Assembly: GCA_945952025.1 (NCBI GenBank)
Contig: CAMFGW010000004.1
Span: 62,001 to 126,000, forward strand
Reading direction: 5' to 3'
From: an uncultured Paracoccaceae bacterium
Lineage (GTDB): Bacteria > Pseudomonadota > Alphaproteobacteria > Rhodobacterales > Rhodobacteraceae
DNA length: 64,000 nucleotides
The position numbers were made by a program, and so were the translations under genes. Each line of letters begins with the position of its first letter. Position 1 is the stretch's first letter. Under the pieces are notes generated by a model. That model saw only the letters and a program-made list of their open reading frames with translations, ran no database searches and had not been told where the DNA came from. This document shows, piece after piece, positions 1 to 8,764 of the stretch.

Positions 1-2267
1 GCGAGCGCGGTCATCTCGTGGTAATGCGTCGCGAAAAGCGCCCGGCAGCGGTTCATCCCGTGCAGATGCTCAAGCGTCGCCCAGGCGATCGACAGGCCGT
101 CATAGGTCGCCGTGCCGCGCCCGATCTCGTCCAGGATGACCAGCGCGCGGTCGTCGGCCTGATTGAGGATCGCGGCCGTTTCCACCATCTCGACCATGAA
201 GGTCGACCGGCCGCGCGCCAGATCGTCCGCCGCGCCGACCCGGCTGAACAGCTGGCTGACCATCCCCACATGCGCCCGCGCCGCCGGCACATAGGCCCCG
301 GCCTGCGCCAGAAGGGCGATGAGCGCATTCTGGCGCAGGAAGGTCGACTTCCCCGCCATGTTGGGCCCGGTCAGAAGCCAGATCGCCGCGCCCTTCGGGC
401 TTTCGGCCAGGGTGCAGTCGTTGGCGACGAAGGGCTCGCCCGACCGTTTCAGCGCACGTTCCACGACCGGGTGACGGCCGCCCTCGACGGTGAAGGCGCG
501 GCTGTCGTCGACCGTGGGCTCAGTCCAGCCCTCGCCCCGCGCAAGGTCGGCGAAAGCCGCGGCCACGTCGACCCCGGCGAGCGCCGCCGCCGCCGCCCCG
601 ATGGGCGCGACCTCGGCCAGAACGGCGGCGCGCAGATCCTCGTAGAGCCGCTTTTCGATCTCGAGCGCGCGGGCGCCCGCGTTCAGGATCTTCGTCTCCA
701 TCTCGCTCAGGGGCAGGGTGGTGAAGCGGACCTGGTTGGCGGTCGTCTGGCGGTGGATGAAGGTCTCGCTCAGGGGCGGCGACAGCATGCGGGTCGCGTG
801 GGTGTCGGTCGTTTCGATGAAGTATCCCAGCACATTGTTGTGCTTGATCTTCAGGCTCTGAATGCCGGTCAGCGCCACATAGTCGGCCTGCATCGCCGCG
901 ATGACGCCGCGCCCCTCGTCGCGCAGCGTGCGGGCCTCGTCCAGCCCGGCGTCGTGGCCGGGCGCGATGAAGCCGCCGTCGCGCGCCAGAAGGGGCGGCG
1001 ACATGACCAGCGCGGCGTCGAGCCGGTCGATCAGCGGCCCGAAGCCCAGAAGTGCCCCGGCCGCCGAGGCGAGCCGCTCGGCCGGATGGTCCTGAAGCGC
1101 CTCGGCCAGGTCGCCCGCGCCCCTCAACCCCTCGCGGATCGCCCCCAGATCGCGCGGGCCGCCCCGGTCCAGCGCAAGCCGCGACAGGGCGCGGTCGATG
1201 TCCGGCACCTGCCTCAGCGCCGTGCGCAGGCGGTCGGCCAGCGCGCCGTCGTCAACCAGCGCCCGGACCGCCTGAAGCCGCGCCCTGACCTCGGACAGGT
1301 CGCGCGAGGGGGCCGAAAGCCGCCTGTCCAGCAGCCGCGCGCCGGCCGCCGTCACGGTCCGGTCGATGGCCGCGATCAGCGAACCCTCGCGGCCGCCCGA
1401 CAGGCTTTGGGTGATTTCCAGGTTTCGCCGCGTCGCCGCGTCGATCTGCATCGACCCGCCCGCCGCCTCGCGCACGGGGGGGCGCAGAAGCGGCAGCCGC
1501 CCGCGCTGGGTCAGGTCCAGATATTCGACGAGCCCACCGAGTGCCGCCAGATCGGCGCGCCCGAAGGTCCCGAAGGCCTCGAGCGTGCCGACGCCATACA
1601 GGGCCGCCAGCCGCCGCTCGCCGCCCTGGCTGTCGAAGGCGGTCCGCGCCATCGGCGTCAGCGCCACGCCCGCATCCTCGGCCAGGGGGGCAAAGTCGGC
1701 CTCGCGGGTTTCGCTGACCAGAAGCTCGCGCGGGGCGAGGCGGGCAAGTTCGGGACCGAGCCGCACCGCCGGGCAGGTCATCACGCGCACCTCGCCGGTC
1801 GAGATGTCGGCCCAGGCGAGCGCGGCCTCGTCCCGTACCTCGGCCCAGGCCGCCAGGAAATTGTGCCGTCGGGCCTCCAGAAGCGTGTCCTCAGTCAGCG
1901 TGCCGGGGGTCACGAGCCTGACCACGTCGCGCGCCACGACCAACTTCGCGCCACGCTTCTTGGCCTCGGCCGGGTCTTCCATCTGTTCGGCGATTGCCAC
2001 GCGGAATCCCTTGCGGATCAGCGTCAGCAGGTAGCCCTCGGCGGCATGGACCGGCACGCCGCACATCGGGATGTCCTGCCCCAGATGCTGGCCGCGCTTG
2101 GTCAGGGCTATGTCGAGCGCCGCCGCCGCCGCCTCGGCATCGTCAAAGAACATCTCGTAGAAGTCACCCATGCGGTAAAAGAGAAGCGCGCCGGGATAGC
2201 GCGCCTTGATCTCCAGATATTGCGCCATCATGGGGGTGGCGCCCGCGATATGGGGGTCTTGGCTCAT
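1..2267 (-). CDS. mutS: DNA mismatch repair protein MutS (3' end truncated by window edge)
   Basis: Minus-strand translation from ATG at 2267: MSQDPHIAGATPMMAQYLEIKARYPGALLFYRMGDFYEMFFDDA..., with ...NRCRALFATHYHEMTAL near the window edge; both are MutS signatures. The ORF runs off the edge and is absent from the ORF track. Confidence 0.95.
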   Translation of the reverse strand, partial: MSQDPHIAGATPMMAQYLEIKARYPGALLFYRMGDFYEMFFDDAEAAAAALDIALTKRGQHLGQDIPMCGVPVHAAEGYLLTLIRKGFRVAIAEQMEDPAEAKKRGAKLVVARDVVRLVTPGTLTEDTLLEARRHNFLAAWAEVRDEAALAWADISTGEVRVMTCPAVRLGPELARLAPRELLVSETREADFAPLAEDAGVALTPMARTAFDSQGGERRLAALYGVGTLEAFGTFGRADLAALGGLVEYLDLTQRGRLPLLRPPVREAAGGSMQIDAATRRNLEITQSLSGGREGSLIAAIDRTVTAAGARLLDRRLSAPSRDLSEVRARLQAVRALVDDGALADRLRTALRQVPDIDRALSRLALDRGGPRDLGAIREGLRGAGDLAEALQDHPAERLASAAGALLGFGPLIDRLDAALVMSPPLLARDGGFIAPGHDAGLDEARTLRDEGRGVIAAMQADYVALTGIQSLKIKHNNVLGYFIETTDTHATRMLSPPLSETFIHRQTTANQVRFTTLPLSEMETKILNAGARALEIEKRLYEDLRAAVLAEVAPIGAAAAALAGVDVAAAFADLARGEGWTEPTVDDSRAFTVEGGRHPVVERALKRSGEPFVANDCTLAESPKGAAIWLLTGPNMAGKSTFLRQNALIALLAQAGAYVPAARAHVGMVSQLFSRVGAADDLARGRSTFMVEMVETAAILNQADDRALVILDEIGRGTATYDGLSIAWATLEHLHGMNRCRALFATHYHEMTAL

Positions 2268-2287
2268 GCCCAAGGGATAGCCAAAGG

Positions 2288-2321
2288 AAAGGGCGGGCGC
2301 CAGTCTTGACGCCCGCCCTTT
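2288..2321 (-). terminator. Rho-independent terminator-like hairpin downstream of the rhlE-like gene
   Basis: AAAGGGCGGGCG / CGCCCGCCCTTT 12-bp perfect stem with 10-nt loop between the helicase stop (2352) and the mutS start (2267). Confidence 0.75.
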
Positions 2322-2351
2322 CGGTTTCCGTCAAAGGTCCTCAGGCGACCC

Positions 2352-3671
2352 TCAGGCGGCCCGTTCGCTCTTCGGCCGGCGCGAGGGACGCCGGGGCGGG
2401 CGAGCGCCGCCGGTCTTGGCGCCGGGTGCGCCGGATTTCGGGCCACCGTGACCGCCCTGACCCCTGAAACCTGGCTTGCCACCCTTCGGCGCCGAGCCGT
2501 TCTGGGCGGCGCGGGCGCGAATGCGTTCGGGCTCGAAGGGCACCTCGCCGCCGATGACCGGGATCGCGGCCTTCATGGTCTTTTCGATGTCGCGAAGCTC
2601 GGCCATCTCGTTCGGCGAGCAGAGCGCCACGGCGCGCCCGTCGCGCCCCGCCCGCGCGGTGCGGCCGATGCGGTGGACGTAGTTTTCCGGCACGTTCGGC
2701 AGGTCGTAGTTGTAGACATGGCGCACGTCGGGAATGTCGATGCCGCGGGCGGCCACGTCGGTCGCCACCAGCACCTTCAACTCGCCCTCGCGGAAACTTT
2801 GCAGCGTGCGCTCGCGCTGGTTCTGGCTCTTGTTGCCGTGGATGGCGCCGACCGAGAAGCCCCAGCCGGTCAGCACGCGCGCCAGCTTGTCCGAGCCGTG
2901 CTTGGTGCGGCCGAAGACCAGCGCCAGTTCCTCGGGGTGGGCCTTCAGGTAGTCGGCCAGAAGTTTGGCCTTGTCGCCCTGGTTCACGAAATGGACGCCC
3001 TGGGTGATCTTTTCGGCCGGCTTGCCGGGGGCTGCGACCTCGACCCGGATCGGGTCCTGCAGGTAGGTCTGGGCCAGTTCCTCGATCAGTTTCGGCATGG
3101 TGGCCGAGAAGAGCATGGTCTGGCGTTCGGCCGGCAGCATACGGGCGATCTGGCGCAGCGCATGGATGAAGCCGATGTCCAGCATCTGGTCAGCCTCGTC
3201 CAGGACCAGGTAGCGCACGTCCTGAAGCGTCAGCGCCTTGCGGTCCAGAAGGTCGATCAGGCGGCCGGGGGTTGCCACAAGGATGTCGATGCCGCGCGCC
3301 AGCCGTTCGGCCTGCGTGTTCAGCGAGGCGCCGCCCACCACGCGGAAGGTGCGGACCGGGGTTTCGCGGGCGAAGGCGGTCAGGTTGTCGGTGATCTGGG
3401 TCGCAAGCTCGCGCGTCGGCGCAAGGATCAGTGCGCGGGGCGCCTTGGGGTTCGGGCGGCGGCCGAAGGCGATCAGCGCCGACAGGATCGGCAGGCCGAA
3501 GGCCGCGGTCTTGCCGGTGCCGGTCTGGGCCAAGCCCATCAGGTCACGGCCCTTCATCACGTGCGGGATCGCCTGCGCCTGGATCGGCGTCGGCGTCACC
3601 AGCCCGAGGGCGGTCAGGTTTTCGAGGATGCGGGGCGCAATGCCCAGCGATTTGAAGTCGGTCATGGTCAT
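2352..3671 (-). CDS. rhlE: DEAD/DEAH-box ATP-dependent RNA helicase (RhlE-like)
   Basis: MTMTDFKSLGIAPRILENLTALGLVTPTPIQAQAIPHV; AQTGTGKT, DEAD (VLDEADQMLD), SATMP, HRIGRTARAG motifs. ATG at 3671 is more plausible than the tracked 3791 start. Confidence 0.9.
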   Translation of the reverse strand: MTMTDFKSLGIAPRILENLTALGLVTPTPIQAQAIPHVMKGRDLMGLAQTGTGKTAAFGLPILSALIAFGRRPNPKAPRALILAPTRELATQITDNLTAFARETPVRTFRVVGGASLNTQAERLARGIDILVATPGRLIDLLDRKALTLQDVRYLVLDEADQMLDIGFIHALRQIARMLPAERQTMLFSATMPKLIEELAQTYLQDPIRVEVAAPGKPAEKITQGVHFVNQGDKAKLLADYLKAHPEELALVFGRTKHGSDKLARVLTGWGFSVGAIHGNKSQNQRERTLQSFREGELKVLVATDVAARGIDIPDVRHVYNYDLPNVPENYVHRIGRTARAGRDGRAVALCSPNEMAELRDIEKTMKAAIPVIGGEVPFEPERIRARAAQNGSAPKGGKPGFRGQGGHGGPKSGAPGAKTGGARPPRRPSRRPKSERAA

Positions 3672-3920
3672 GTCTTTCAACGCGGTGGGCCGGGGTCTGC
3701 CCGGCCATAAACAGGGGTCGGTCGCCCCAAAGGGACGGCGCGGCGAAACGGGGTGCGGCCGAACGCGACCGCTGGACCCCTGGCGTGACATGGGAACCGG
3801 ATGGCCGGGGTCTTGCGACGAAATCGCGACTGCTCACGCGGCAGCAGACCTCTGGCTGAGGCCCAGATGGGGGCAGGGGGGCCAAAAGTCAAGGATTTTC
3901 CCTGACTGGTCTCGCCGGGG

Positions 3921-4140
3921 GTGGCAGGGGCCGTTGACCCTGCCATGCGAAGGCCTCTCCCCCTGTCCCCGCCGATGGCCCAAAGGCCATCGGCCAGCGC
4001 CCGCCCCGCCATCGGCGGGCGCTTTTGCGCCCACCGGGGCAGGCGCTGGCCTTTGTGGGCTCAGGACATCAGCGGTCCAGCGGAAGCGTTTCCGCGACGG
4101 TCGGGGGAAACCTATAGGTTTCCTGATCCCGACCGACCCG
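3921..4140 (+). repeat. Structured intergenic repeat, copy R1
   Basis: Shares the full module order with R2-R6: TGGCAGGG..CCCTGCCA hairpin, GCCGATGGCC/GGCCATCGGC hairpin, GCGCCCGCC/GGCGGGCGC hairpin, CACCGGGGCAGGCG, GCGGTCCAGCGG, GGAAACCTATAGGTTTCC. Confidence 0.92.
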
Positions 4141-4153
4141 ACCCAGCCCGCGG

Positions 4154-7100
4154 TCAGGCCGGCTCGAACTCGATCAGCAGGTCCTTGGCGTCGATCTGGG
4201 CGCCGGCGGTCACATGCAGCGCCTTCACCGTGCCGGCGCGGTCGGCATGGATGCCGGTTTCCATCTTCATCGCCTCGATCGTCAGCATCAGATCGCCCGC
4301 ATTGACCTTCTGGCCCGGCGCGACCGCGATGCTGGCCACGACGCCGGGCATCGGCGCGCCGACCTGGGCCTGATTGCCATCGACGGCCTTCGGGCGGCTC
4401 GCGGTCTTGGCGCGGACGGCGCGGTTCGGCACGCGGATGACGCGCGGCTGGCCGTTCAGTTCGAAGAAGACCTTGGCCTCGCCCGTCTCGTCGGTCTCGC
4501 CCACCGCCTGAAGGCGGATCTCGAGCGTCTTGCCGGGGTCGATCTCGACCGAGATCTCCTCGCCCGGCTGCATGCCGTAGAAGAAGGTCGGCGTCGGCAG
4601 GGTGCGGACCGGGCCATACTGGCGGTGGCGGCCCATGTAGTCGAGGTAGACTTTCGGATACATCAGGTAGCCGTTCAGGTCCTCGTCATCGACGACATAG
4701 CCGTCCAGTTCGGCGATCAGCTTGTTGCGGACGGTTTCCAGCTCGACCGGCGGCATGTTGGCGCCCGGACGGTCGGTCGAGGGCGCCTCGCCCTTCAGGA
4801 CCTTCCTCACGATTCCCTCGGGCCACCCGCCCGGCGGCTGGCCGAGGTTGCCTTTCAGCATGTCGACGACCGAGTCCGGGAAGGCCACCTCGACCGCCGG
4901 ATCCTCGACCTGCGCGCGGCTCAGCCCCTGCGCCACCATCATCAGCGCCATGTCGCCCACGACCTTGGACGAAGGCGTGACCTTGACGATGTCGCCGAAC
5001 ATGCGGTTGGCGTCCGCATAGGCCTGCGCCACCTCGTGCCAACGCTCTTCCAGCCCAAGCGAGCGCGCCTGGGCCTTGAGGTTGGTGAACTGGCCGCCCG
5101 GCATCTCGTGCAGGTAGACCTCGGACGCGGGCGCCTCGAGCCCGGCCTCGAAGGCGCGGTACTGGTGGCGCACGGCTTCCCAGTAATTCGACAGTTCGCG
5201 GATCGCGCCGATGTTCAGGCCGGTGTCGCGGTCGGTATGGGCCATCGCCTCGACGATCGAGCCGAGGCAGGGCTGCGAGGTGCCGCCCGAGAAGGCGTCC
5301 ATCGCCGCATCGACCGCATCGACGCCCGCATCCGCCGCCGCAAGCACCGTCGCCCCGGCGATGCCGGAGGTGTCATGGGTGTGGAAGTGGATCGGCAGGC
5401 CGACCTCTTCCTTCAGCGCGGTGATGAGCTTGCGGGCGGCAGCGGGCTTCAGAAGGCCCGCCATGTCCTTCAGCCCCAGCACATGCGCGCCCGCGGCCTT
5501 CAGGTCCTTGCCCATGCGGACATAGTAGTTCAGGTCGTATTTGGCCCGGTCGGGGTTCAGGATGTCGCCGGTGTAGCAGATCGCCGCCTCGCAGACGCGG
5601 TCCTGCTCGATGACCGCGTCCATCGCGACGCGCATGTTCTCGACCCAGTTCAGGCTGTCGAAGACGCGGAAGACGTCGATCCCGGTTTCGGCCGCCTGCT
5701 TGACGAAGAAGCGCACCACATTGTCGGGGTAGTTGGTGTAGCCCACCCCGTTAGAGGCGCGCAGCAGCATCTGGGTCATGATGTTCGGCATGCGGGTCCG
5801 CAGGTCGCGGAGCCGCTGCCAGGGGCATTCCTGCAAGAAGCGGTAGGCCACGTCGAAGGTGGCGCCGCCCCAGCATTCGACGCTGAACAGCTGCGACAGG
5901 TTCGCGGCATAGGCGGGCGCCGCGGCCAGCATGTCCATCGACCGCATGCGGGTGGCCAGAAGCGACTGATGCCCGTCGCGCATGGTGGTATCGGTCAGAA
6001 GAAGCTTCTTCTGCCCCGCCATCCAGTCCGCCACCGCCTGCGGCCCCTTGGCCAGAAGCAGGTCGCGCGTGCCGGGCTGCGGCGCGATCGCGGGCCGTGG
6101 GGCGCGAGGTTTGCGCGCCTCGGCCGGCGGTTTCGGGCGGCCGGCGGTTTCGGGGTGGCCGTTCACCGTGATGTCGGAAATGTAGATCAGAATCTTGGTC
6201 GCCCGGTCGCGGCGCTTCTTGAAGGCGAAGAGGTCGGGCGTGGTGTCGATGAACTTGGTCGTGGCCTCGTTCGCAAGGAACGTCGGATGCTTCAACAGGT
6301 TCTCGACGAAGGCGATATTCGTGGCCACGCCCCGGATGCGGTATTCCGACAGCGCGCGCTTCATCCGCACGATCGCCTGTTCGGGGGTCTGCGCCCAGGC
6401 GGTGATCTTGACCAGAAGCGAATCGTAATAGCGCGTGATGACCGCGCCCGAATAGGCGGTACCGCCGTCCAGACGGATGCCCGCGCCCGTCGCCTCGCGA
6501 TAGGCGGTGATGCGGCCATAGTCGGGGATGAAGTTGTTCATCGGATCTTCGGTGGTGATCCGGCACTGGATGGCATGGCCGTTCAGATGCACGTCGGCCT
6601 GGCTCGGAACCCCCGTCGCTTCGGCCAGTGTCTTGCCCTCGGCGATCTTGATCTGGGCCTGCACGATGTCGATGCCCGTGACCTGTTCGGTGACGGTATG
6701 TTCGACCTGCACGCGGGGGTTCACCTCGATGAAGTAGAACTTGCCGGTGTCCATATCCATGAGGAATTCGACGGTGCCCGCGCACTCATAGCCGACATGG
6801 GCGCAGATGCGCTTGCCCAGGTCGCAGATCTCTTCCCGCTGGGCGTCGGTCAGGTAGGGGGCGGGCGCGCGTTCGACGACCTTCTGGTTGCGGCGCTGGA
6901 CGGTGCAGTCGCGTTCGTAAAGGTGGTAGATGTTGCCGGCCTTGTCGCCCAGGATCTGGACCTCGACGTGGCGGGCGCGCTGGATCATCTTTTCCAGGTA
7001 GCCCTCGCCATTGCCGAAGGCGGCCTCGGCCTCGCGCCGGCCCTCGCGCACCTTGTCGGCCAGTTCCGCCTCGGAATGGATCGGGCGCATGCCGCGACCG

Positions 7101-7603
7101 CCGCCGCCCCAGCTTGCCTTGAGCATGAGGGGATAGCCGACCTCGGCCGCCTGGCGCGCGACCTCGGCCATGTCGTCGCCCAGGACCTCGGTCGCCGGAA
7201 TGACCGGGACGCCCGCCTCGACCGCCACGCGCCGGGCGCTGGCCTTGTCGCCAAGGGCGCGCATGGTTTCGGCCTTCGGGCCGATGAAGGTGATGCCGTT
7301 CGCGGCGCAGGCTTCGACGAAATCCGGGTTCTCGGACAGAAGGCCGTAGCCCGGATGGATCGCGTCGGCGCCGCATTCCTTGGCCACGCGGATGATCTCG
7401 TCAATCGCGAGGTAGGCCGCGACCGGGCCGAGGCCTTCGCCGATGCGGTAGGCCTCGTCCGCCTTGAACCGGTGCAGGCCCAGCTTGTCCTCTTCGGCGT
7501 AGACGGCGACGGTGCGCTTGCCGAGCTCGGTCGCCGCCCGCATGACGCGGATCGCGATTTCACCCCTGTTCGCCACCAGGATCTTGCGGAATTCAGTCAT
7601 CAT
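4154..7603 (-). CDS. pyc: Pyruvate carboxylase
   Basis: Biotin carboxylase N-terminus (MMTEFRKILVANRGEIAIRVMRAA), carboxyltransferase domain (LLLTDTTMRDGHQSLLATRMR), C-terminal biotinyl domain (IEAMKMETG). Confidence 0.96.
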   Translation of the reverse strand: MMTEFRKILVANRGEIAIRVMRAATELGKRTVAVYAEEDKLGLHRFKADEAYRIGEGLGPVAAYLAIDEIIRVAKECGADAIHPGYGLLSENPDFVEACAANGITFIGPKAETMRALGDKASARRVAVEAGVPVIPATEVLGDDMAEVARQAAEVGYPLMLKASWGGGGRGMRPIHSEAELADKVREGRREAEAAFGNGEGYLEKMIQRARHVEVQILGDKAGNIYHLYERDCTVQRRNQKVVERAPAPYLTDAQREEICDLGKRICAHVGYECAGTVEFLMDMDTGKFYFIEVNPRVQVEHTVTEQVTGIDIVQAQIKIAEGKTLAEATGVPSQADVHLNGHAIQCRITTEDPMNNFIPDYGRITAYREATGAGIRLDGGTAYSGAVITRYYDSLLVKITAWAQTPEQAIVRMKRALSEYRIRGVATNIAFVENLLKHPTFLANEATTKFIDTTPDLFAFKKRRDRATKILIYISDITVNGHPETAGRPKPPAEARKPRAPRPAIAPQPGTRDLLLAKGPQAVADWMAGQKKLLLTDTTMRDGHQSLLATRMRSMDMLAAAPAYAANLSQLFSVECWGGATFDVAYRFLQECPWQRLRDLRTRMPNIMTQMLLRASNGVGYTNYPDNVVRFFVKQAAETGIDVFRVFDSLNWVENMRVAMDAVIEQDRVCEAAICYTGDILNPDRAKYDLNYYVRMGKDLKAAGAHVLGLKDMAGLLKPAAARKLITALKEEVGLPIHFHTHDTSGIAGATVLAAADAGVDAVDAAMDAFSGGTSQPCLGSIVEAMAHTDRDTGLNIGAIRELSNYWEAVRHQYRAFEAGLEAPASEVYLHEMPGGQFTNLKAQARSLGLEERWHEVAQAYADANRMFGDIVKVTPSSKVVGDMALMMVAQGLSRAQVEDPAVEVAFPDSVVDMLKGNLGQPPGGWPEGIVRKVLKGEAPSTDRPGANMPPVELETVRNKLIAELDGYVVDDEDLNGYLMYPKVYLDYMGRHRQYGPVRTLPTPTFFYGMQPGEEISVEIDPGKTLEIRLQAVGETDETGEAKVFFELNGQPRVIRVPNRAVRAKTASRPKAVDGNQAQVGAPMPGVVASIAVAPGQKVNAGDLMLTIEAMKMETGIHADRAGTVKALHVTAGAQIDAKDLLIEFEPA

Positions 7604-7791
7604 TTCGCTCCTCTCGCGCCGGCGAACTCTGCGGCACGCTGCAGCGCGGCGCAAGATGGCGGGAGACTAGGGCAACTTTCGGCGTCTGATAACGAAAATG
7701 CGGCATTCGGCGAAAGAAAACGTCGTGCACGATTTTGCGGGGCGCCAGACCCCTGTGCTGACCCCGCGCCTCTGTTGCCGCTCTGCGGATT

Positions 7792-8331
7792 TCAGGCCGG
7801 AGTGCGGCTTTCATACTCGGACTTCAGCGCCTGCCAGCGGTCCCAGAACGGTGACGAGGGCATGCGCCCGGCGGCCAGATCGGCCAGGATGTCGAGGTGC
7901 GTATGCCAGCCCGCGCTGACGCTCAGCTGCATGCCGCGGGTCGGCAGGCGGCGGTGGGTCACGGTCAGAATCACATCCTTGCCCGCGGGCGTCAGCTCGA
8001 ACGTCACATCGCCGCTGCCGTCCCAGGTGAAGGACAGGCGCCGCATCGGCTCCAGCTCGGTGATGGTCGAGGCCATGGCATGTTCGACCGAAAAGCCGTC
8101 GGGCCGGGTGCCCGGCGGGTTGGTCAGATCGTCATTCCGCCACACGAGTTCAAAGGGCGCGCCGACGCGCATTTCCATGGCGCCTGCCGCCAGCCAGCGG
8201 CGGCGCAGGTCGCCGTCGGTCAGATAGGCCCAGATCCGGTCGGCCGGGCCGGGCAGGCGGCGCCTGATCGTCAGCGTCTCCATCGCGCCAAGGGTGCCAT
8301 AGGCATCAGTCATCGGCATGTCGCTCATCAT
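7792..8331 (-). CDS. SRPBCC/AHSA1 family protein
   Basis: METLTIRRRLPGPADRIWAYLTDGDLRRRWLAAG... typical AHSA1/START-like sequence; overlaps the end of the upstream ArsR gene, a common pairing. Start could be internal (about 8283). Confidence 0.82.
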   Translation of the reverse strand: MMSDMPMTDAYGTLGAMETLTIRRRLPGPADRIWAYLTDGDLRRRWLAAGAMEMRVGAPFELVWRNDDLTNPPGTRPDGFSVEHAMASTITELEPMRRLSFTWDGSGDVTFELTPAGKDVILTVTHRRLPTRGMQLSVSAGWHTHLDILADLAAGRMPSSPFWDRWQALKSEYESRTPA

Positions 8332-8701
8332 CCTGTCCTTTCACGACAGAGGGGTCGGGAACTGCTTTGGCGCGGTCTTCGGCGCGCAAGATCTGGTCGA
8401 GCAGGCCCAGACGCGTGGTCCAGAACCGTTCATATTGGCCGAGCCAGCGATGGGCCTCGGCCAGGGGTTCGGGCTTCAGCCGGCAGACATGGGTGCGCCA
8501 GCGCACCTCGCGTTCGATCAGCCCGGCGGATTCGAGCACGCGGATATGTTTCGAGGCTGCGGCGAGCGACATCGCGAAGGGCTGGGCCAGCTCGCTCACG
8601 GTCTTTTCGCCGGTCGCCAGATCGCCAAGCATCTGCATCCGCGTGGCATCGCCAAGGGCGCGGAAGATCTCGGTCAGCGGGGGCGCGTCTGATTCAACCA
8701 T
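8306..8701 (-). CDS. ArsR family winged-helix transcriptional regulator
   Basis: LTEIFRALGDATRMQMLGDLATGEKTVSELAQPFAMSLAAASKHIRVLESAGLIEREV.. ArsR HTH. Confidence 0.92.
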   Translation of the reverse strand: MVESDAPPLTEIFRALGDATRMQMLGDLATGEKTVSELAQPFAMSLAAASKHIRVLESAGLIEREVRWRTHVCRLKPEPLAEAHRWLGQYERFWTTRLGLLDQILRAEDRAKAVPDPSVVKGQDDERHADD

Positions 8702-8716
8702 AGTGTTAAACTATGG
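8698..8716. promoter_or_regulatory. Candidate ArsR-type autoregulatory operator
   Basis: CCATAGTGTTAAACTATGG inverted repeat (6-bp arms) overlapping the arsR start codon. Confidence 0.45.
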
Positions 8717-8764
8717 CGGGTCAAACCTTCAGTCAACCATTCAGTTTAATGAACGGGCGGACCC

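Noticed and set aside
18-2309. 763-aa plus-strand ORF
   Set aside because: Antisense shadow of mutS; low-complexity Arg/Gly/Pro-rich translation typical of high-GC reverse frames, while the minus frame is clearly MutS.
2448-3710. 420-aa plus-strand ORF
   Set aside because: Antisense to the DEAD-box helicase.
4214-8227. 1337-aa plus-strand ORF
   Set aside because: Antisense to pyruvate carboxylase and neighbours; His/Arg/Asp-rich shadow ORF without family features.
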